Of a stretch of 64,000 nt of DNA, positions 7,999-20,606 are shown in pieces. The stretch is from the NCBI RefSeq assembly GCF_000378485.1, contig NZ_KB899966.1, forward strand, positions 496,001 through 560,000, written 5' to 3'. This DNA comes from Flavobacterium rivuli WB 3.3-2 = DSM 21788 (GTDB lineage: Bacteria; Bacteroidota; Bacteroidia; Flavobacteriales; Flavobacteriaceae). Within the stretch, counting starts at the first letter, position 1. The number at the start of each line of letters is the position of its first letter. A program made the translations under genes and the position numbers. The notes below the pieces were generated by a model that searched no databases, was not told where the DNA came from, and saw nothing but the letters and a program-made list of their open reading frames with translations.

Positions 7999-8697
7999 AT
8001 GAAACTTAACTGTGTTGTTGTAGATGATAGCACAATACAAAGGATTACCATTGCTAAACTGGTTAACGAACATCCTGACCTTACACTCGTTGGCGATTTT
8101 TCCAATGCATCAGAAACGCGAAACTGCATATTACACAAAAATGTAGACCTACTGTTCCTGGACATAGAAATGCCCGTACAAAGCGGTTTTGACCTGCTGG
8201 ACGGCCTTAAAACGCGCCCACAGATCATCTTTGTTTCGTCTAAATCAGATTATGCCCTGAAAGCCTTTGATTATGCTGCCGTAGATTACCTGCACAAACC
8301 TGTTACTAAAGACAGGTTTAGCAAAGCTGTGCAAAAAGCTTTTGAAATGCACCAGCTTAAAAAAGATGGCCCTGAAGAAGAGGGCGAGTTTATTTTTGTA
8401 AAAAGTAACCTTAAAAACTTCAAGATATTTATATCTAAAATTAAATGGGTAGAGGCTTTTGGTGATTATATTAAAATTAATACCGATGAAGAAACCCACC
8501 TTGTGCTCTCTACCATGAAATCTTTTGAAGGTGAACTGCCTGCCGACAGATTTTTAAGGGTTCACAAATCCTACATTATCAATATTGATAAAGTAGACCG
8601 CTTTAACAGCAAGTTTGCCGAGATTGGCAATACAAAAATTCCGTTAAGCAGGAATAAAAAAGAAGATTTGGCCGTAGCGCTTAACAGGCCTCAGTAA
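7999..8697 (+). CDS. LytTR-type response regulator, no adjacent kinase
   Basis: A 232-residue two-domain response regulator. The receiver domain (about residues 1-120) has the acidic pair D9-D10, the phosphoacceptor D55 in FLDIEMPVQSGFDLL, the Ser/Thr switch in IFVSSKSDYAL and the conserved Lys in YLHKPV. The C-terminal LytTR DNA-binding domain (about 130-230) contains FIFVKS, WVEAFGDYIKI and FLRVHKSYIIN. The frame extends 6 bases upstream to a TTG, but the ATG at 7999 is the natural start. Partner kinases of this class (LytS/YehU-like, 7TM or TPR histidine kinases) are usually adjacent; none is here. A candidate -7 box (TATATTTG) lies at 7936-7943. Confidence 0.9.
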   Translation: MKLNCVVVDDSTIQRITIAKLVNEHPDLTLVGDFSNASETRNCILHKNVDLLFLDIEMPVQSGFDLLDGLKTRPQIIFVSSKSDYALKAFDYAAVDYLHKPVTKDRFSKAVQKAFEMHQLKKDGPEEEGEFIFVKSNLKNFKIFISKIKWVEAFGDYIKINTDEETHLVLSTMKSFEGELPADRFLRVHKSYIINIDKVDRFNSKFAEIGNTKIPLSRNKKEDLAVALNRPQ

Positions 8698-8726
8698 TTT
8701 GCATCCAAAAAAAATTACCCGTTATA

Positions 8727-8754
8727 ATTCCCTCTTTCCTTACAAAGGGGGAAT
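8727..8754. repeat. G-rich/C-rich imperfect hairpin between convergent genes
   Basis: ATTCCCTCTTT (8727-8737) and AAAGGGGGAAT (8744-8754) pair with one mismatch. Similar ccctct/agaggg strings form the larger inverted repeat at 55.4 kb. It may serve as a terminator between this regulator and priA, although the T run is weak. Confidence 0.4.
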
Positions 8755-8808
8755 CGGGGCGAATAATTTATCTTTCCCTCCCTCTGCCTTATACTAAAAA
8801 CACACTCC

Positions 8809-11256
8809 TTAATATGGGTCTACATTTACGGTAACCTTTAGCGAGCGGTATTGCGGTACAGCATCAAGACTATCCAGTATTCTCCTTATGCTTTTCTTTG
8901 TGGTTCCCAGTGCGGCACCAAGTGGTATTTTAATCATAATAGTACGTATGTATTCATTACGAATACGGCTTACGGCAGGTTCTTCGGGCCCAAGCACAGG
9001 TATATTAAGGTGTTGTATTAATACATTATACAGCCATAAAGCACCATCCTTTAACTTCTCATAATCTTTATGCTTTAAGGTAATACGCACCATCCTGAAA
9101 TAAGGCGGATATTTAAAGTTATGCCTTTCATACAACTGCTCTTTGAACATACCTACATAATCTGCTTCTGTAACCTGCCTGATAACATTGTGCAGCGGGT
9201 TGTATGTTTGTATAAGCACCTTGCCGCGCTCATCGCGCCTGCCTGCACGACCTGCCACCTGTACCATCATTTGGTACGCACGTTCAAACGCCCTGAAATC
9301 AGGCTGATACAGCATATTATCTGCATTAAGTATACCTACAAGCCCTACATTATCAAAATGCAATCCCTTGGCAAGCATTTGGGTACCTACCAATATATCT
9401 ATCTCCTTATTTTTAAAAGAGTCAATTATCTTTTCATATCCATGCTTGCCCCGCGTGGTGTCCTGGTCCATACGCCAGGAATTCTTTTCGGGGAACAAAA
9501 CCTTTAGTTCCTGCTCAATTTGCTCTGTACCAAAGCCTTTAGAAGAAATATCGGTACTATGACATTTATGGCAATGTGTGGGGTTTGCAATATGGTAGCC
9601 ACAATAGTGGCAGCGCAACTGGTTTTTATACTTATAATAAGTAAGGCTTACATCGCACTGCGGGCATTGCGGCACATGGCCACACGTCATGCACTCTACC
9701 CAGGGCGAAAAGCCACGGCGGTTCTGGAACAATATGACCTGTTTGCCGTTAGCAAGTGTTTCGGCTATTTCTTCGGTCATGGTATCGCTAAAATGGCCGG
9801 TCATTTGCTTGCGCTTGTACTTGTCTTTAAGGTCTACTAAAACAATTTCAGGCGGTAACACCTTACCAAAACGCTCTTTAAGCTCTACATAACCATATTT
9901 GCCCGATGTTACATTCATATAACTCTCCAGGCTTGGCGTAGCAGATCCTAATAAAACTTTGGCATCCATGTATGCCGCCAGTATAATAGCAGCATCACGG
10001 GCATGATAGCGTGGTGCAGGATCCTGTTGCTTGTAGTTTTGTTCGTGTTCCTCGTCTATAATTATTAACCCCGGATTTTGCAACGGTAAAAACAATGCCG
10101 ACCGTGCCCCTATTATTACCTGTGCTTTATCTGATGCCTGTAGTACCTGCTTCCAGGTTTCTACCCGCTCGTTATTATTATATTTAGAATGAAAAGCAGC
10201 TACTTTATTGCCAAAATATGCCGAAAAACGGCCTATAAGCTGTGTAGTAAGGGCAATTTCGGGTAATAGCAACAGTGCCTGTTTGCCGGTGGCAATACAC
10301 TCTTCTATAAGTTTAATATAAATCTCTGTCTTACCGCTCGATGTTATACCGTGCAGTAGAGTAACCGTATGTTGTTCAAAACTTTGTTTTATGCTATTAA
10401 AAGCTTCCTGCTGTTTTTCGCTCAGTTCAAACCCGGCATTCGCCGATCCGCTAAACTGCACACGGTCTTCTTCAAGCAAATATTCCTCAAAGATATTTTT
10501 ATCTGCCAGCGATTTTATAACGGCAGACGTAGTACCTGCCTCAATCAGTTTTTTTACTGTAATGGGTTTCTTTTCCTTTGCCTGCAACTGAAAATAATGC
10601 AGCACAGCCTCGCGTTGTTTTTTTGCATTGCTAAGCAGCTGCAGCAATTCGCTAAGCTGCTCTTCCTTTAAAAACTCTTCCTGCAGGCGTACGTAGCGAA
10701 TAGTTTTGGGCTTGTATTTCTCAGATATTTCTTCCTGTAGCGATACTGCGTTTTTTGCTATAAGCCTGTTAAGTACCGGCAGTATTGTTTTTTTATTAAG
10801 TATAGAAACTACCTCGCCCACCTTAAGGGCACTTTGCGTTTGCAATGCTTCGTATACCAGGTATTCATCATCGGTAAGGTTGGCGGCAACAGGGTCAAAA
10901 TCTTTTTGAGATGTAATAATTGTTTCACTCTCTAAAAGGAAGCCTGTTGGCAGTGCCGATTTGTATACTTCGCCCACGCTGCACATATAGTATTCGGCAA
11001 TCCAGTTCCAGTGTTTTATCTGGGTTTCGGTAACGAGGGGCTCATCATCCAATATCTGGTGAATATCCTTTGCGGCATACAGTTGCGGCGGTGTTTCGTG
11101 CAAAGCAATAACCAGCCCCGTATATAACTTATTTTTACCAAAGGGTACTGCAACGCGCATACCCGGCTGCAAAAAGGCATACTCTGCCTCGTTAACGGCA
11201 TACGTAAATGGTCGGGGTAACGAGAGCGGCAGGACAACTTCTATAAAATAAGGCAT
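8809..11256 (-). CDS. priA: Primosomal protein N' (replication restart helicase PriA)
   Basis: PriA recognises stalled forks and D-loops and reloads the replicative helicase. The protein has 815 residues. An N-terminal 3'-end-binding domain (PYFIEVVLPLSLPRPFTYAV) is followed by a winged-helix region, then the SF2 helicase core with Walker A GITSSGKTEIY, DEEH box IIIDEEHEQNYKQ and a motif VI region QVAGRAGRRDERG. Between the helicase lobes sits the zinc-binding cluster with eight cysteines (CMTCGHVPQCPQC ... CHYCGYH ... CHKC). All expected catalytic residues are present. It is divergent from ligA, with a gap of about 170 bases holding both promoters. Confidence 0.97.
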   Translation of the reverse strand: MPYFIEVVLPLSLPRPFTYAVNEAEYAFLQPGMRVAVPFGKNKLYTGLVIALHETPPQLYAAKDIHQILDDEPLVTETQIKHWNWIAEYYMCSVGEVYKSALPTGFLLESETIITSQKDFDPVAANLTDDEYLVYEALQTQSALKVGEVVSILNKKTILPVLNRLIAKNAVSLQEEISEKYKPKTIRYVRLQEEFLKEEQLSELLQLLSNAKKQREAVLHYFQLQAKEKKPITVKKLIEAGTTSAVIKSLADKNIFEEYLLEEDRVQFSGSANAGFELSEKQQEAFNSIKQSFEQHTVTLLHGITSSGKTEIYIKLIEECIATGKQALLLLPEIALTTQLIGRFSAYFGNKVAAFHSKYNNNERVETWKQVLQASDKAQVIIGARSALFLPLQNPGLIIIDEEHEQNYKQQDPAPRYHARDAAIILAAYMDAKVLLGSATPSLESYMNVTSGKYGYVELKERFGKVLPPEIVLVDLKDKYKRKQMTGHFSDTMTEEIAETLANGKQVILFQNRRGFSPWVECMTCGHVPQCPQCDVSLTYYKYKNQLRCHYCGYHIANPTHCHKCHSTDISSKGFGTEQIEQELKVLFPEKNSWRMDQDTTRGKHGYEKIIDSFKNKEIDILVGTQMLAKGLHFDNVGLVGILNADNMLYQPDFRAFERAYQMMVQVAGRAGRRDERGKVLIQTYNPLHNVIRQVTEADYVGMFKEQLYERHNFKYPPYFRMVRITLKHKDYEKLKDGALWLYNVLIQHLNIPVLGPEEPAVSRIRNEYIRTIMIKIPLGAALGTTKKSIRRILDSLDAVPQYRSLKVTVNVDPY

Positions 11257-11429
11257 ATAGTATATTTCGTACTACAAAGATAAGTTTTTCTGTGCTTTAT
11301 AAAAAGTAGTTATCGCCTGCAACGCTCGTTAGATTAAGACGATTTATATCTTTAAAAAACTATCCTTAAAAAACATTTCCCATTTTTTAAAAGTTGGTTA
11401 AATTAGCAGGGCAAACAAAACCGTACTAA

Positions 11430-14733
<3,304 letters not shown>

Positions 14734-14793
14734 AAGCTTAGGCACTAAGAACCCATTACATTATCTAAGAATCTAAGAATCTCAGCAACTAAG
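14734..14793. repeat. Short direct repeats (CTAAGAAT units) at the end of the ligA mosaic
   Basis: The 75-base gap before rlmH contains several close copies of CTAAGAA(T/C), with tandem TCTAAGAATCTAAGAATCT around 14764-14782. It coincides with the right end of the atypical ligA/exonuclease segment. It could be an ordinary Flavobacterium intergenic repeat or a recombination scar. Confidence 0.4.
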
Positions 14794-14808
14794 TACCTTT
14801 CTCAAAAA

Positions 14809-15282
14809 ATGAACATAAAACTTGTAGCCATAGGCAAAACCGATAATAAAGCATTACAAACACTTATAGACGATTACCAAAAGCGGTTATCGTTTTACAT
14901 AAAGTTTGACCTTGAGATTATTCCGGATATTAAGAACGTAAAGAACCTGAGCGAAGCACAGCAAAAGGAAAAGGAAGGCGAGCTTATTTTAGCCAAACTC
15001 TCCCCTACCGACCAGCTTATCCTCCTTGATGAAAACGGCAAAAACTTTAGTAGTGTAGGCTTTAGCGAAGAGCTGCAGAAAAAGATGAATTCCGGTATTA
15101 AAACTCTGGTATTTGTTATTGGCGGGCCTTATGGCTTTAGCCAGGAAGTGCATAGTAAAGCACAAGGAAAGATATCGCTTTCGGCAATGACGTTCTCCCA
15201 CCAAATGGTACGGCTGTTTTTTATAGAGCAGCTTTACAGGGCATTTACCATATTGCGAAATGAACCTTACCACCACCAGTAA
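14809..15282 (+). CDS. rlmH: 23S rRNA (pseudouridine1915-N3)-methyltransferase
   Basis: RlmH is a SPOUT methyltransferase that methylates pseudouridine 1915 in helix 69 of 23S rRNA in assembled 70S ribosomes. The protein has 157 residues, the normal length. The knot motifs LILLDENGKNFSS, LVFVIGGPYGFS, LSLSAMTFSHQMVRLFFIEQLYRA-like and the C-terminal YHHQ are all recognisable. It is normal core-genome sequence, restoring typical composition after the ligA/exonuclease segment. A strong hairpin follows 7 bases downstream. Confidence 0.97.
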   Translation: MNIKLVAIGKTDNKALQTLIDDYQKRLSFYIKFDLEIIPDIKNVKNLSEAQQKEKEGELILAKLSPTDQLILLDENGKNFSSVGFSEELQKKMNSGIKTLVFVIGGPYGFSQEVHSKAQGKISLSAMTFSHQMVRLFFIEQLYRAFTILRNEPYHHQ

Positions 15283-15289
15283 TAAATAG

Positions 15290-15317
15290 AAAAGCCACCC
15301 GCTCGTGGGTGGCTTTT
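15290..15317. terminator. Bidirectional terminator between rlmH and the sugar-utilisation operon
   Basis: An 11-bp perfect stem, AAAAGCCACCC (15290-15300) with GGGTGGCTTTT (15307-15317), and a 6-base loop. T-rich on both strands, it ends rlmH on the plus strand and the long carbohydrate operon on the minus strand. Confidence 0.85.
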
Positions 15318-15348
15318 CGGCGCAAAATTTAAAATAAACTAACCCAGT

Positions 15349-16296
15349 CTAATTTGTAACTAACCAAAACATAGACTTTCCTTTTTGTATTTGTAACTTT
15401 CCGTTCTTTAAACTAATAGGTACTATCGCACTTTTTCTTGGAGCAACTTCAGTTTCTGAAAAATGTGTATGGAACACATAATACATGTTCCCTTTTTTAT
15501 CATAAAACACATCGCCGTGCCCTGTACCGGGATATTTTAAGATATCCGTCGAAATAAACGGGCTATCAGCACCTTTCTCCCACGGGCCATAAGGCGTTTT
15601 ACTTGTAGCATATCCTACGGCATAGTCTTTATTTCTAAAGTCGTTCGCCGAATATATAAGGTAATACAGGTTATCTTTTTTAAGCACTGTTGGCCCTTCC
15701 GTAACGGTCCACTCCACTTTTTCTGTATCTTCCCAATGCTCGGTAGCGTGGATACACTCTTTAAGTGTGGCAGGTTTTATGGCACTAAGGTCGTTTTCCA
15801 TTTCGGCTACAAAAATGCGGTTGCCTTTATCTAACCTTACATGGTACATATAAACCTTTCCATTATCAAAAAATATAAAGGGGTCTATTTGCCTAACGTC
15901 AGATGCCAGTGGCTTTCCCTCATTTTTAAACGGCCCAACAGGGCTATCGGCTGTAGCAATGGCAATTTGCTCATTAGCTGTATATGCCATGTAAAACTTA
16001 CCGTTTCGTTCAAACACCTGCGGTGCCCAAAAACCTTTATCGCCATAAGCATCGCCTTTTTTAAGGGCAAAACCATTGGCAGCACCACCAGGGCGTTTCC
16101 AGTTTTTAAGGTCGGTAGAGGTATACACTAAAAAGCCCTCTCCTTTAATTTCTGGATCGCCTTTAGTACCATATAAATAGTAGGTTCCCTTGTACTCAAA
16201 AATAGTAGGATCGGCCAATAACGGGTTTTTGTCCTGTGCGTTCATACCGGCAAAAGCCAATAGCAAACACAGATAGGTATACATTTTTGTACTCAT
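15349..16296 (-). CDS. Glycoside hydrolase family 43, last gene of the operon
   Basis: A 315-residue secreted enzyme with a signal peptide ending FAGMNAQ. It has the five-bladed beta-propeller fold of GH43: catalytic base Asp in LLADPTIFEYKGTYYLY, pKa-setting Asp in RQIDPFIFFDNGK, and catalytic acid Glu in VTEGPTVLKK. GH43 enzymes are inverting beta-xylosidases, alpha-L-arabinofuranosidases or arabinanases; the subfamily cannot be fixed by eye. The ATG overlaps the stop of the upstream epimerase gene (TAATG), so it is translationally coupled. It is the last gene before the shared terminator. Confidence 0.85.
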   Translation of the reverse strand: MSTKMYTYLCLLLAFAGMNAQDKNPLLADPTIFEYKGTYYLYGTKGDPEIKGEGFLVYTSTDLKNWKRPGGAANGFALKKGDAYGDKGFWAPQVFERNGKFYMAYTANEQIAIATADSPVGPFKNEGKPLASDVRQIDPFIFFDNGKVYMYHVRLDKGNRIFVAEMENDLSAIKPATLKECIHATEHWEDTEKVEWTVTEGPTVLKKDNLYYLIYSANDFRNKDYAVGYATSKTPYGPWEKGADSPFISTDILKYPGTGHGDVFYDKKGNMYYVFHTHFSETEVAPRKSAIVPISLKNGKLQIQKGKSMFWLVTN

Positions 16297-17474
16297 TATT
16301 CTTCTGTACTAAATTGATAATTAGAAACTGTATGGTACTTTTTACCCGGCTCTAACACTATCGAAGCAAAAGTAGGCTGATTTATGGCATCCGGAAAGTG
16401 CTGTGTTTCCATAGCAAAAGCCGTCCTGAAATCATCTTTAGCTCCGCATTTAAAAGTGTTTTTACCCTGCATAAAGTTTCCGCTGTAAAACTGTAATCCG
16501 GGCTCCTGAGTGGTAACCTTCATAACAATACCGGTTTTATCTCCTACTACTGTAGCAGCATCATGCATAGTCGCGGTATCATTTTTAAGGGCAAAATTGT
16601 GGTCGTAACCTTTGCCATTTTTTAGTTGCTGGTCTGCGGTTTCTATACGTTCGCCTATGGTATGGTATGATGTAAAATCAAACGGAGTGCCTGCTACTTT
16701 TTCCTGTTTTCCTAATGGTATCAAACCATCATCAACCGGAGTATAAGCATCTGCATTTATCATGACCTTGTGGTTTAACACCGTGCCGCCGCCTTCGCCG
16801 TTAAGGTTAAAAAAGGCGTGATTGGTTAAGTTTACCGGAGTATTCTGGTCGGTTGTAGCTTCATAATCCATTTTAAGGTTCTGGTTATCATCTACACTAT
16901 AAGTAACTTTTACCTTCAGGTTCCCGGGGAAGCCCTCTTCGCCATCTGGCGATGTGTAAGTAAATACAAGAGTTTTATCATTAGGCTGCTCTACATTCCA
17001 CACTATACCCTGAAACCCTTTTTTACCCCCGTGTAAACTGTTCTTATCATTGTTAAGCGGTATATGGTATTCTTTATTATTAAGGGTAAAAGTACCTTTT
17101 GCAATGCGATTACCCACACGGCCTATGGTAGCGCCAAAGTAAACCTCTGTCGAATTTTGGTAGGCTTTGGTGCTGTTAAGCCCCACAACAACATCGGTAA
17201 TGGTACCGTTTTTGTCAGGAACCCAAAGCCCTACAATACGGGCTCCGTAGTTTGTAAAGGCAACAGTAATTTTATCTGATTTTATATAGTAAAGCCCTAC
17301 TTTTTTACCATCTACTGTGGCATCAAAATCTTCCTTTTTAAGATGCGTATTAATTTCCTTTGCAGTAGTGGTTTCGGTTTCGGCTACTTCCTTTTCCTGT
17401 TTTTTAGTGTTTTCGCACGATGTTAAAAAGGCGGTGAATAATAACGACGCTGCAACTATTTTATAATTCTTCAT
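16296..17474 (-). CDS. galM: Aldose 1-epimerase, lipoprotein
   Basis: Mutarotase that interconverts the alpha and beta anomers of sugars such as galactose, xylose or arabinose. It has 392 residues. The N-terminus carries a lipoprotein signal (lipobox LTSC, Cys at about residue 20), so it is anchored in the periplasm or outer membrane. Family motifs include GARIVGLWVPDKNG, VVVGLNSTKAY, GRVGNRIAKGTF, LTNHAFFNLNG with the catalytic His, and the C-terminal AFAMETQHFPDAINQP. Catalytic Glu lies in IVLEPGKKYH. Only 1 base separates it from the upstream glycosidase and it overlaps the downstream GH43. It presumably processes sugars released by the neighbouring hydrolases. Confidence 0.92.
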   Translation of the reverse strand: MKNYKIVAASLLFTAFLTSCENTKKQEKEVAETETTTAKEINTHLKKEDFDATVDGKKVGLYYIKSDKITVAFTNYGARIVGLWVPDKNGTITDVVVGLNSTKAYQNSTEVYFGATIGRVGNRIAKGTFTLNNKEYHIPLNNDKNSLHGGKKGFQGIVWNVEQPNDKTLVFTYTSPDGEEGFPGNLKVKVTYSVDDNQNLKMDYEATTDQNTPVNLTNHAFFNLNGEGGGTVLNHKVMINADAYTPVDDGLIPLGKQEKVAGTPFDFTSYHTIGERIETADQQLKNGKGYDHNFALKNDTATMHDAATVVGDKTGIVMKVTTQEPGLQFYSGNFMQGKNTFKCGAKDDFRTAFAMETQHFPDAINQPTFASIVLEPGKKYHTVSNYQFSTEE

Positions 17475-17475
17475 A

Positions 17476-18525
17476 TTATTTTACGCCGTTTAGTTTCTTA
17501 ATAACATTTACCTCATCCTGGCGGTATGGCGTACCATCATTCCTGAATATATCATGAAACCAAATATCCGGTTCGCCACCTGTAGGTATCGGGGTATCCC
17601 AAGCAAAAATGGTATTGGTTTTACCGGCAACAAACCCCCAGTTTATAGCGCCTATGTTTTCTTTTTTAAGAAGCGACATGTGGTTGTAAAAGCTGTTATT
17701 TTTTGTACGTGCCATATACTCTGTACAAATCATAGGCCTGTCGTGGGTTTTAAGCAGGTTTATAACACGCTGGTGGCCATCAAGGTCTTCGTAAAAATGG
17801 TAGGTAATAATATCTGAGTTTTGTGCCTGAAACGTATTGTGCTCGTTAAAGCCCCAGTTCCATAATCCTGCCGAGATGGGCTGAGACGGGTTTGCCTCGC
17901 GGGCCCATTTAAACACATTTTTTAAAAGCTCTGCACTTTTAATGCCTTTGCCGCTGTTACCCGGTTCGTTGTAAAGATCCCAAAGCAAAATCCTTTTGTC
18001 TTTGCTAAAAGCGGTAAGGATATCTTTTACATAAGCCTCCAGTTCTTTATCGTTAGCCCTGTCTACCGATGCCGGAAACCCCGGATCCTGTAACCATCCT
18101 GAATTATGAACGCCCACTTTAGGCTCCGGTTGTTTGCCTATAGTTGCTGTAGGGTTCCAGCAGTCGTCAAAAAACACAAACATGGTGCTTATGCCGTGTT
18201 TATCGGCAATTTCAAGATATTTATCCATACGTTTTTTAAAACCTTTCGGGTCGGCTTTATAGGCAAGGCTATGTAAAAATACACGCATGGTATTAAAACC
18301 AATACCCTGTGCGTAACCTAATTCTTTATCTAAAACATCGGGGCTAAAAGTAGCTTCCTGCCACATTTCAAGCTGGTTTATGGCATTGCTTGGTATAAAA
18401 TTAGCACCGCTCATCCATTTATGGTCGGCATACCATTTGTCGGCTTTTTCTTTGGTCCATTTCTGGCCCTGGGCAGCCAGGGTTAAACTTGCAGCGAATG
18501 CAAGCAGCACAAAAATTCTTTTCAT
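17476..18525 (-). CDS. GH5-like clan A glycosidase (often labelled 1,4-beta-xylanase)
   Basis: A 349-residue exported enzyme with a signal peptide ending LTLAAQG. It is a (beta/alpha)8 glycosidase of the clan A type: acid/base Glu in LLWDLYNEPGN and nucleophile Glu in ICTEYMAR, with conserved MWQEATFSPDVLDKEL and HNSGWLQDPG. Proteins with these motifs are usually annotated as 1,4-beta-xylanase or cellulase-family hydrolases in Bacteroidota, but the exact CAZy family and substrate are uncertain. It is a clear paralogue of the lipoprotein at 20607-21797; the two share the WMSGANF/WLVGANF, HNSGW, NEP and TEYMAR blocks. It sits in the middle of the operon, 11 bases after a GH43 gene. Confidence 0.82.
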   Translation of the reverse strand: MKRIFVLLAFAASLTLAAQGQKWTKEKADKWYADHKWMSGANFIPSNAINQLEMWQEATFSPDVLDKELGYAQGIGFNTMRVFLHSLAYKADPKGFKKRMDKYLEIADKHGISTMFVFFDDCWNPTATIGKQPEPKVGVHNSGWLQDPGFPASVDRANDKELEAYVKDILTAFSKDKRILLWDLYNEPGNSGKGIKSAELLKNVFKWAREANPSQPISAGLWNWGFNEHNTFQAQNSDIITYHFYEDLDGHQRVINLLKTHDRPMICTEYMARTKNNSFYNHMSLLKKENIGAINWGFVAGKTNTIFAWDTPIPTGGEPDIWFHDIFRNDGTPYRQDEVNVIKKLNGVK

Positions 18526-18536
18526 AGGTAATAGGT

Positions 18537-19568
18537 TTATTCTGATGGTATTTGTAATATTTCTTTGTTAGATACTGGTATTCCAAAATTTGGTGTACCG
18601 TCTGCATTCCATTTTATTTTTTGCATACGCGGCGATCGTTTATTGCCACAGCCTTCTCCCGGATTATCATTAGCATGAAAAAGTATCCAGTCTTCTTTGC
18701 CGTCTGCCGATTTAAAAAAGGAGTTATGCCCCGGTGCGTAAACACCATTCTTTTCGCTCTTTGTAAATACCGGCTCAGGGTTTTTAACCCACGATTGCGG
18801 ATTCATAACATCGGTACCTTTAAGGCGTAATAACCCAAGGTTATAAAAATCGGTCCAGCAGCCGCTTGATGAGAATACTATAAAAGCATCGTCGCCATGC
18901 TGCAGGAACTGTGGCCCCTCGTTAACGCTAACGTGCGGAGGGTTAGACGGGTCGTTGAGGTCGCCCTGCCTTTCCCAGTTGTAAGTAGGTTCAGAAATCA
19001 TAACACGCCCTCCCTCTATTGTCCAGGGATTAGACATCTTTGCTATATAAATATTTTGCTGAACGTTTACATTACCTTCCCATCCTGCCCATATCATGTA
19101 CAGTTGGTTTTTATAAGTAAACACATCGCCGTCTATAGCCCAGCGGTCTATATCTGTAGCAATTTTACCCTTAAGTTCCCATGTGCCTTTAAAAGGGTCT
19201 GCCGATGCATTTTCGAGCACGTACATGCGGTGGTTTTTATTTTCGCCATCATCTGCAGCAAAATAGGCATACCACTTGTTGTTTATAAAATGAAACTCCG
19301 GTGCCCATATCTCTTTAGACCATGCTGTTCCTGCAGGTGGTGTCCATACCAGTTTGCTTTCAGCGTTTTTAAGGTCGGCCAGGTTTTTGGTTTTCCAAAG
19401 CATAAGCTTGTTGCCAAGCGTATGGGTGTAATAGTAATAACCGTTATGGTAGGTGCTGTAGGGATCGGCACCTGCCGGTAGTAACGGGTTATTAAATGTC
19501 TTTTTTTGTGCAAACATTGCAGCACTTATAAATAGTGCCGCCAGCAGTAACTTTCTTTTCATTGTCAT
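18537..19568 (-). CDS. Glycoside hydrolase family 43
   Basis: A 343-residue secreted enzyme with a signal peptide ending SAAMFAQ. It is a GH43 five-bladed propeller: base Asp in LPAGADPYSTYHNGYYYYTHT, pKa modulator Asp in AIDGDVFTYKNQLY, acid Glu in SVNEGPQFLQHG. The closing segment YAPGHNSFF and NPGEGCGNKRSPRMQ are typical of GH43 enzymes labelled alpha-N-arabinofuranosidase or exo-arabinanase in Bacteroidota. The ATG at 19568 overlaps the upstream stop by one base (TAATG). A second ATG two codons later (19562) is an equally good start and gives MKRKLLL. Confidence 0.85.
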   Translation of the reverse strand: MTMKRKLLLAALFISAAMFAQKKTFNNPLLPAGADPYSTYHNGYYYYTHTLGNKLMLWKTKNLADLKNAESKLVWTPPAGTAWSKEIWAPEFHFINNKWYAYFAADDGENKNHRMYVLENASADPFKGTWELKGKIATDIDRWAIDGDVFTYKNQLYMIWAGWEGNVNVQQNIYIAKMSNPWTIEGGRVMISEPTYNWERQGDLNDPSNPPHVSVNEGPQFLQHGDDAFIVFSSSGCWTDFYNLGLLRLKGTDVMNPQSWVKNPEPVFTKSEKNGVYAPGHNSFFKSADGKEDWILFHANDNPGEGCGNKRSPRMQKIKWNADGTPNFGIPVSNKEILQIPSE

Positions 19569-20584
19569 TATTTTTCAATTCCGAATTTTTTAACTAACGC
19601 GTCATATTCACTTTGAGATATGGTAATCATACAACCGTGCCTTACATCTTTAGGCAGGCTGTACTTATCCCAGTCGCTGTAAAAGGTATAGCCCGATGCC
19701 TGATACCACGGCCCGTTAAGGTTATCTGCCATAGATAAACCATAAGAAACTCCCGGATATTGCTCGTAATACATGTACCACGCCTTATTATCGGGCGAGG
19801 GTATTAAGGTAGGGGCTTCCCTAAAGTTAGGACTTATAGGTTCGGCAGGCAACGAGTAAGGCCCGGTAAGCGAAGCTGCTTTAGCTATGCGTACTGTTTT
19901 ACCGGTAGTCCAGTATAATGTAGGATACGATTCGTCTTTTAAAATGGCATAGTAGCTATCATTAACCTTTCTTATGCTCACGTCTATAGTACCAAAACTC
20001 CAGTCGAACAACCTTTTAGGTGTACCTTCAAATGTTTTAAGGTCTTTGCTTAGCACATAAAGTGTGCGCTGGCTTGCCCAGTAGCGTTCGCCATCATCTT
20101 TTGTACCTTCAAGATGCGGCGTATGCCAGGTCATTATAAACTTTCCAGACGGTGCGTCATAATATAGCTTGGGTGCCCCAATGCGCTGCATCGCCTCGGC
20201 ATAACCGGGTGTTGATTTAAGGTTTGGTGTGTAAGTGCTGTGCTTTTTCCAAGTTATAAGATCGGGCGATGTCCATATAGTAATATTAGGATCGTCATCG
20301 CTGTTATTGCCTGCCATGTAGTATTTACCATCAGGCCCTTTTGTAATATCGGGGTGGCCGTGATAGTCTTCAAAAACACGCTTTTTATTATTAAGCGGGT
20401 ACCAGTGTAAACCATCGGTACTTACAGAGTAATACAGCTTACCGTAATCCTGATGCGTCATGTGGGCAAAAAGGTACGCCTGGTTTACAGCCTTTTCATT
20501 TGCCTTAACCTGCCCCGGAGGATTGGGCTGTTGGGCAAACAAGCTACTGCAAAACAACAATGATACATAAATATATTTTTTCAT
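19568..20584 (-). CDS. GH43-like beta-propeller glycosidase
   Basis: A 338-residue exported protein (signal peptide ending SSLFAQ). Its repeats (YYSVSTDGLHWYPL, ITKGPDGKYYMAG, IGAPKLYYDAPSGKFIMTWH) have the five-bladed propeller pattern of clan F and GH43-like enzymes. Candidate acids are the Asp in HPDITKGPDG, the Asp in TIDVSIRK and the Glu in FREAPTLIPS. It differs from the other two GH43 proteins here and would fall in another subfamily, probably an arabinosidase-type enzyme. It is coupled to the next gene by a TAATG overlap and starts 22 bases after the GH5-like lipoprotein gene. Confidence 0.78.
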   Translation of the reverse strand: MKKYIYVSLLFCSSLFAQQPNPPGQVKANEKAVNQAYLFAHMTHQDYGKLYYSVSTDGLHWYPLNNKKRVFEDYHGHPDITKGPDGKYYMAGNNSDDDPNITIWTSPDLITWKKHSTYTPNLKSTPGYAEAMQRIGAPKLYYDAPSGKFIMTWHTPHLEGTKDDGERYWASQRTLYVLSKDLKTFEGTPKRLFDWSFGTIDVSIRKVNDSYYAILKDESYPTLYWTTGKTVRIAKAASLTGPYSLPAEPISPNFREAPTLIPSPDNKAWYMYYEQYPGVSYGLSMADNLNGPWYQASGYTFYSDWDKYSLPKDVRHGCMITISQSEYDALVKKFGIEK

Positions 20585-20606
20585 GCTTCTTTCTTCTTAC
20601 AGATTA

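Noticed and set aside
18897..19481. Plus-strand ORF of 194 codons opposite a GH43 gene
   Set aside because: The opposite strand encodes a complete GH43 enzyme with all catalytic residues; this frame has an unnatural Val/Cys/Arg-rich composition.
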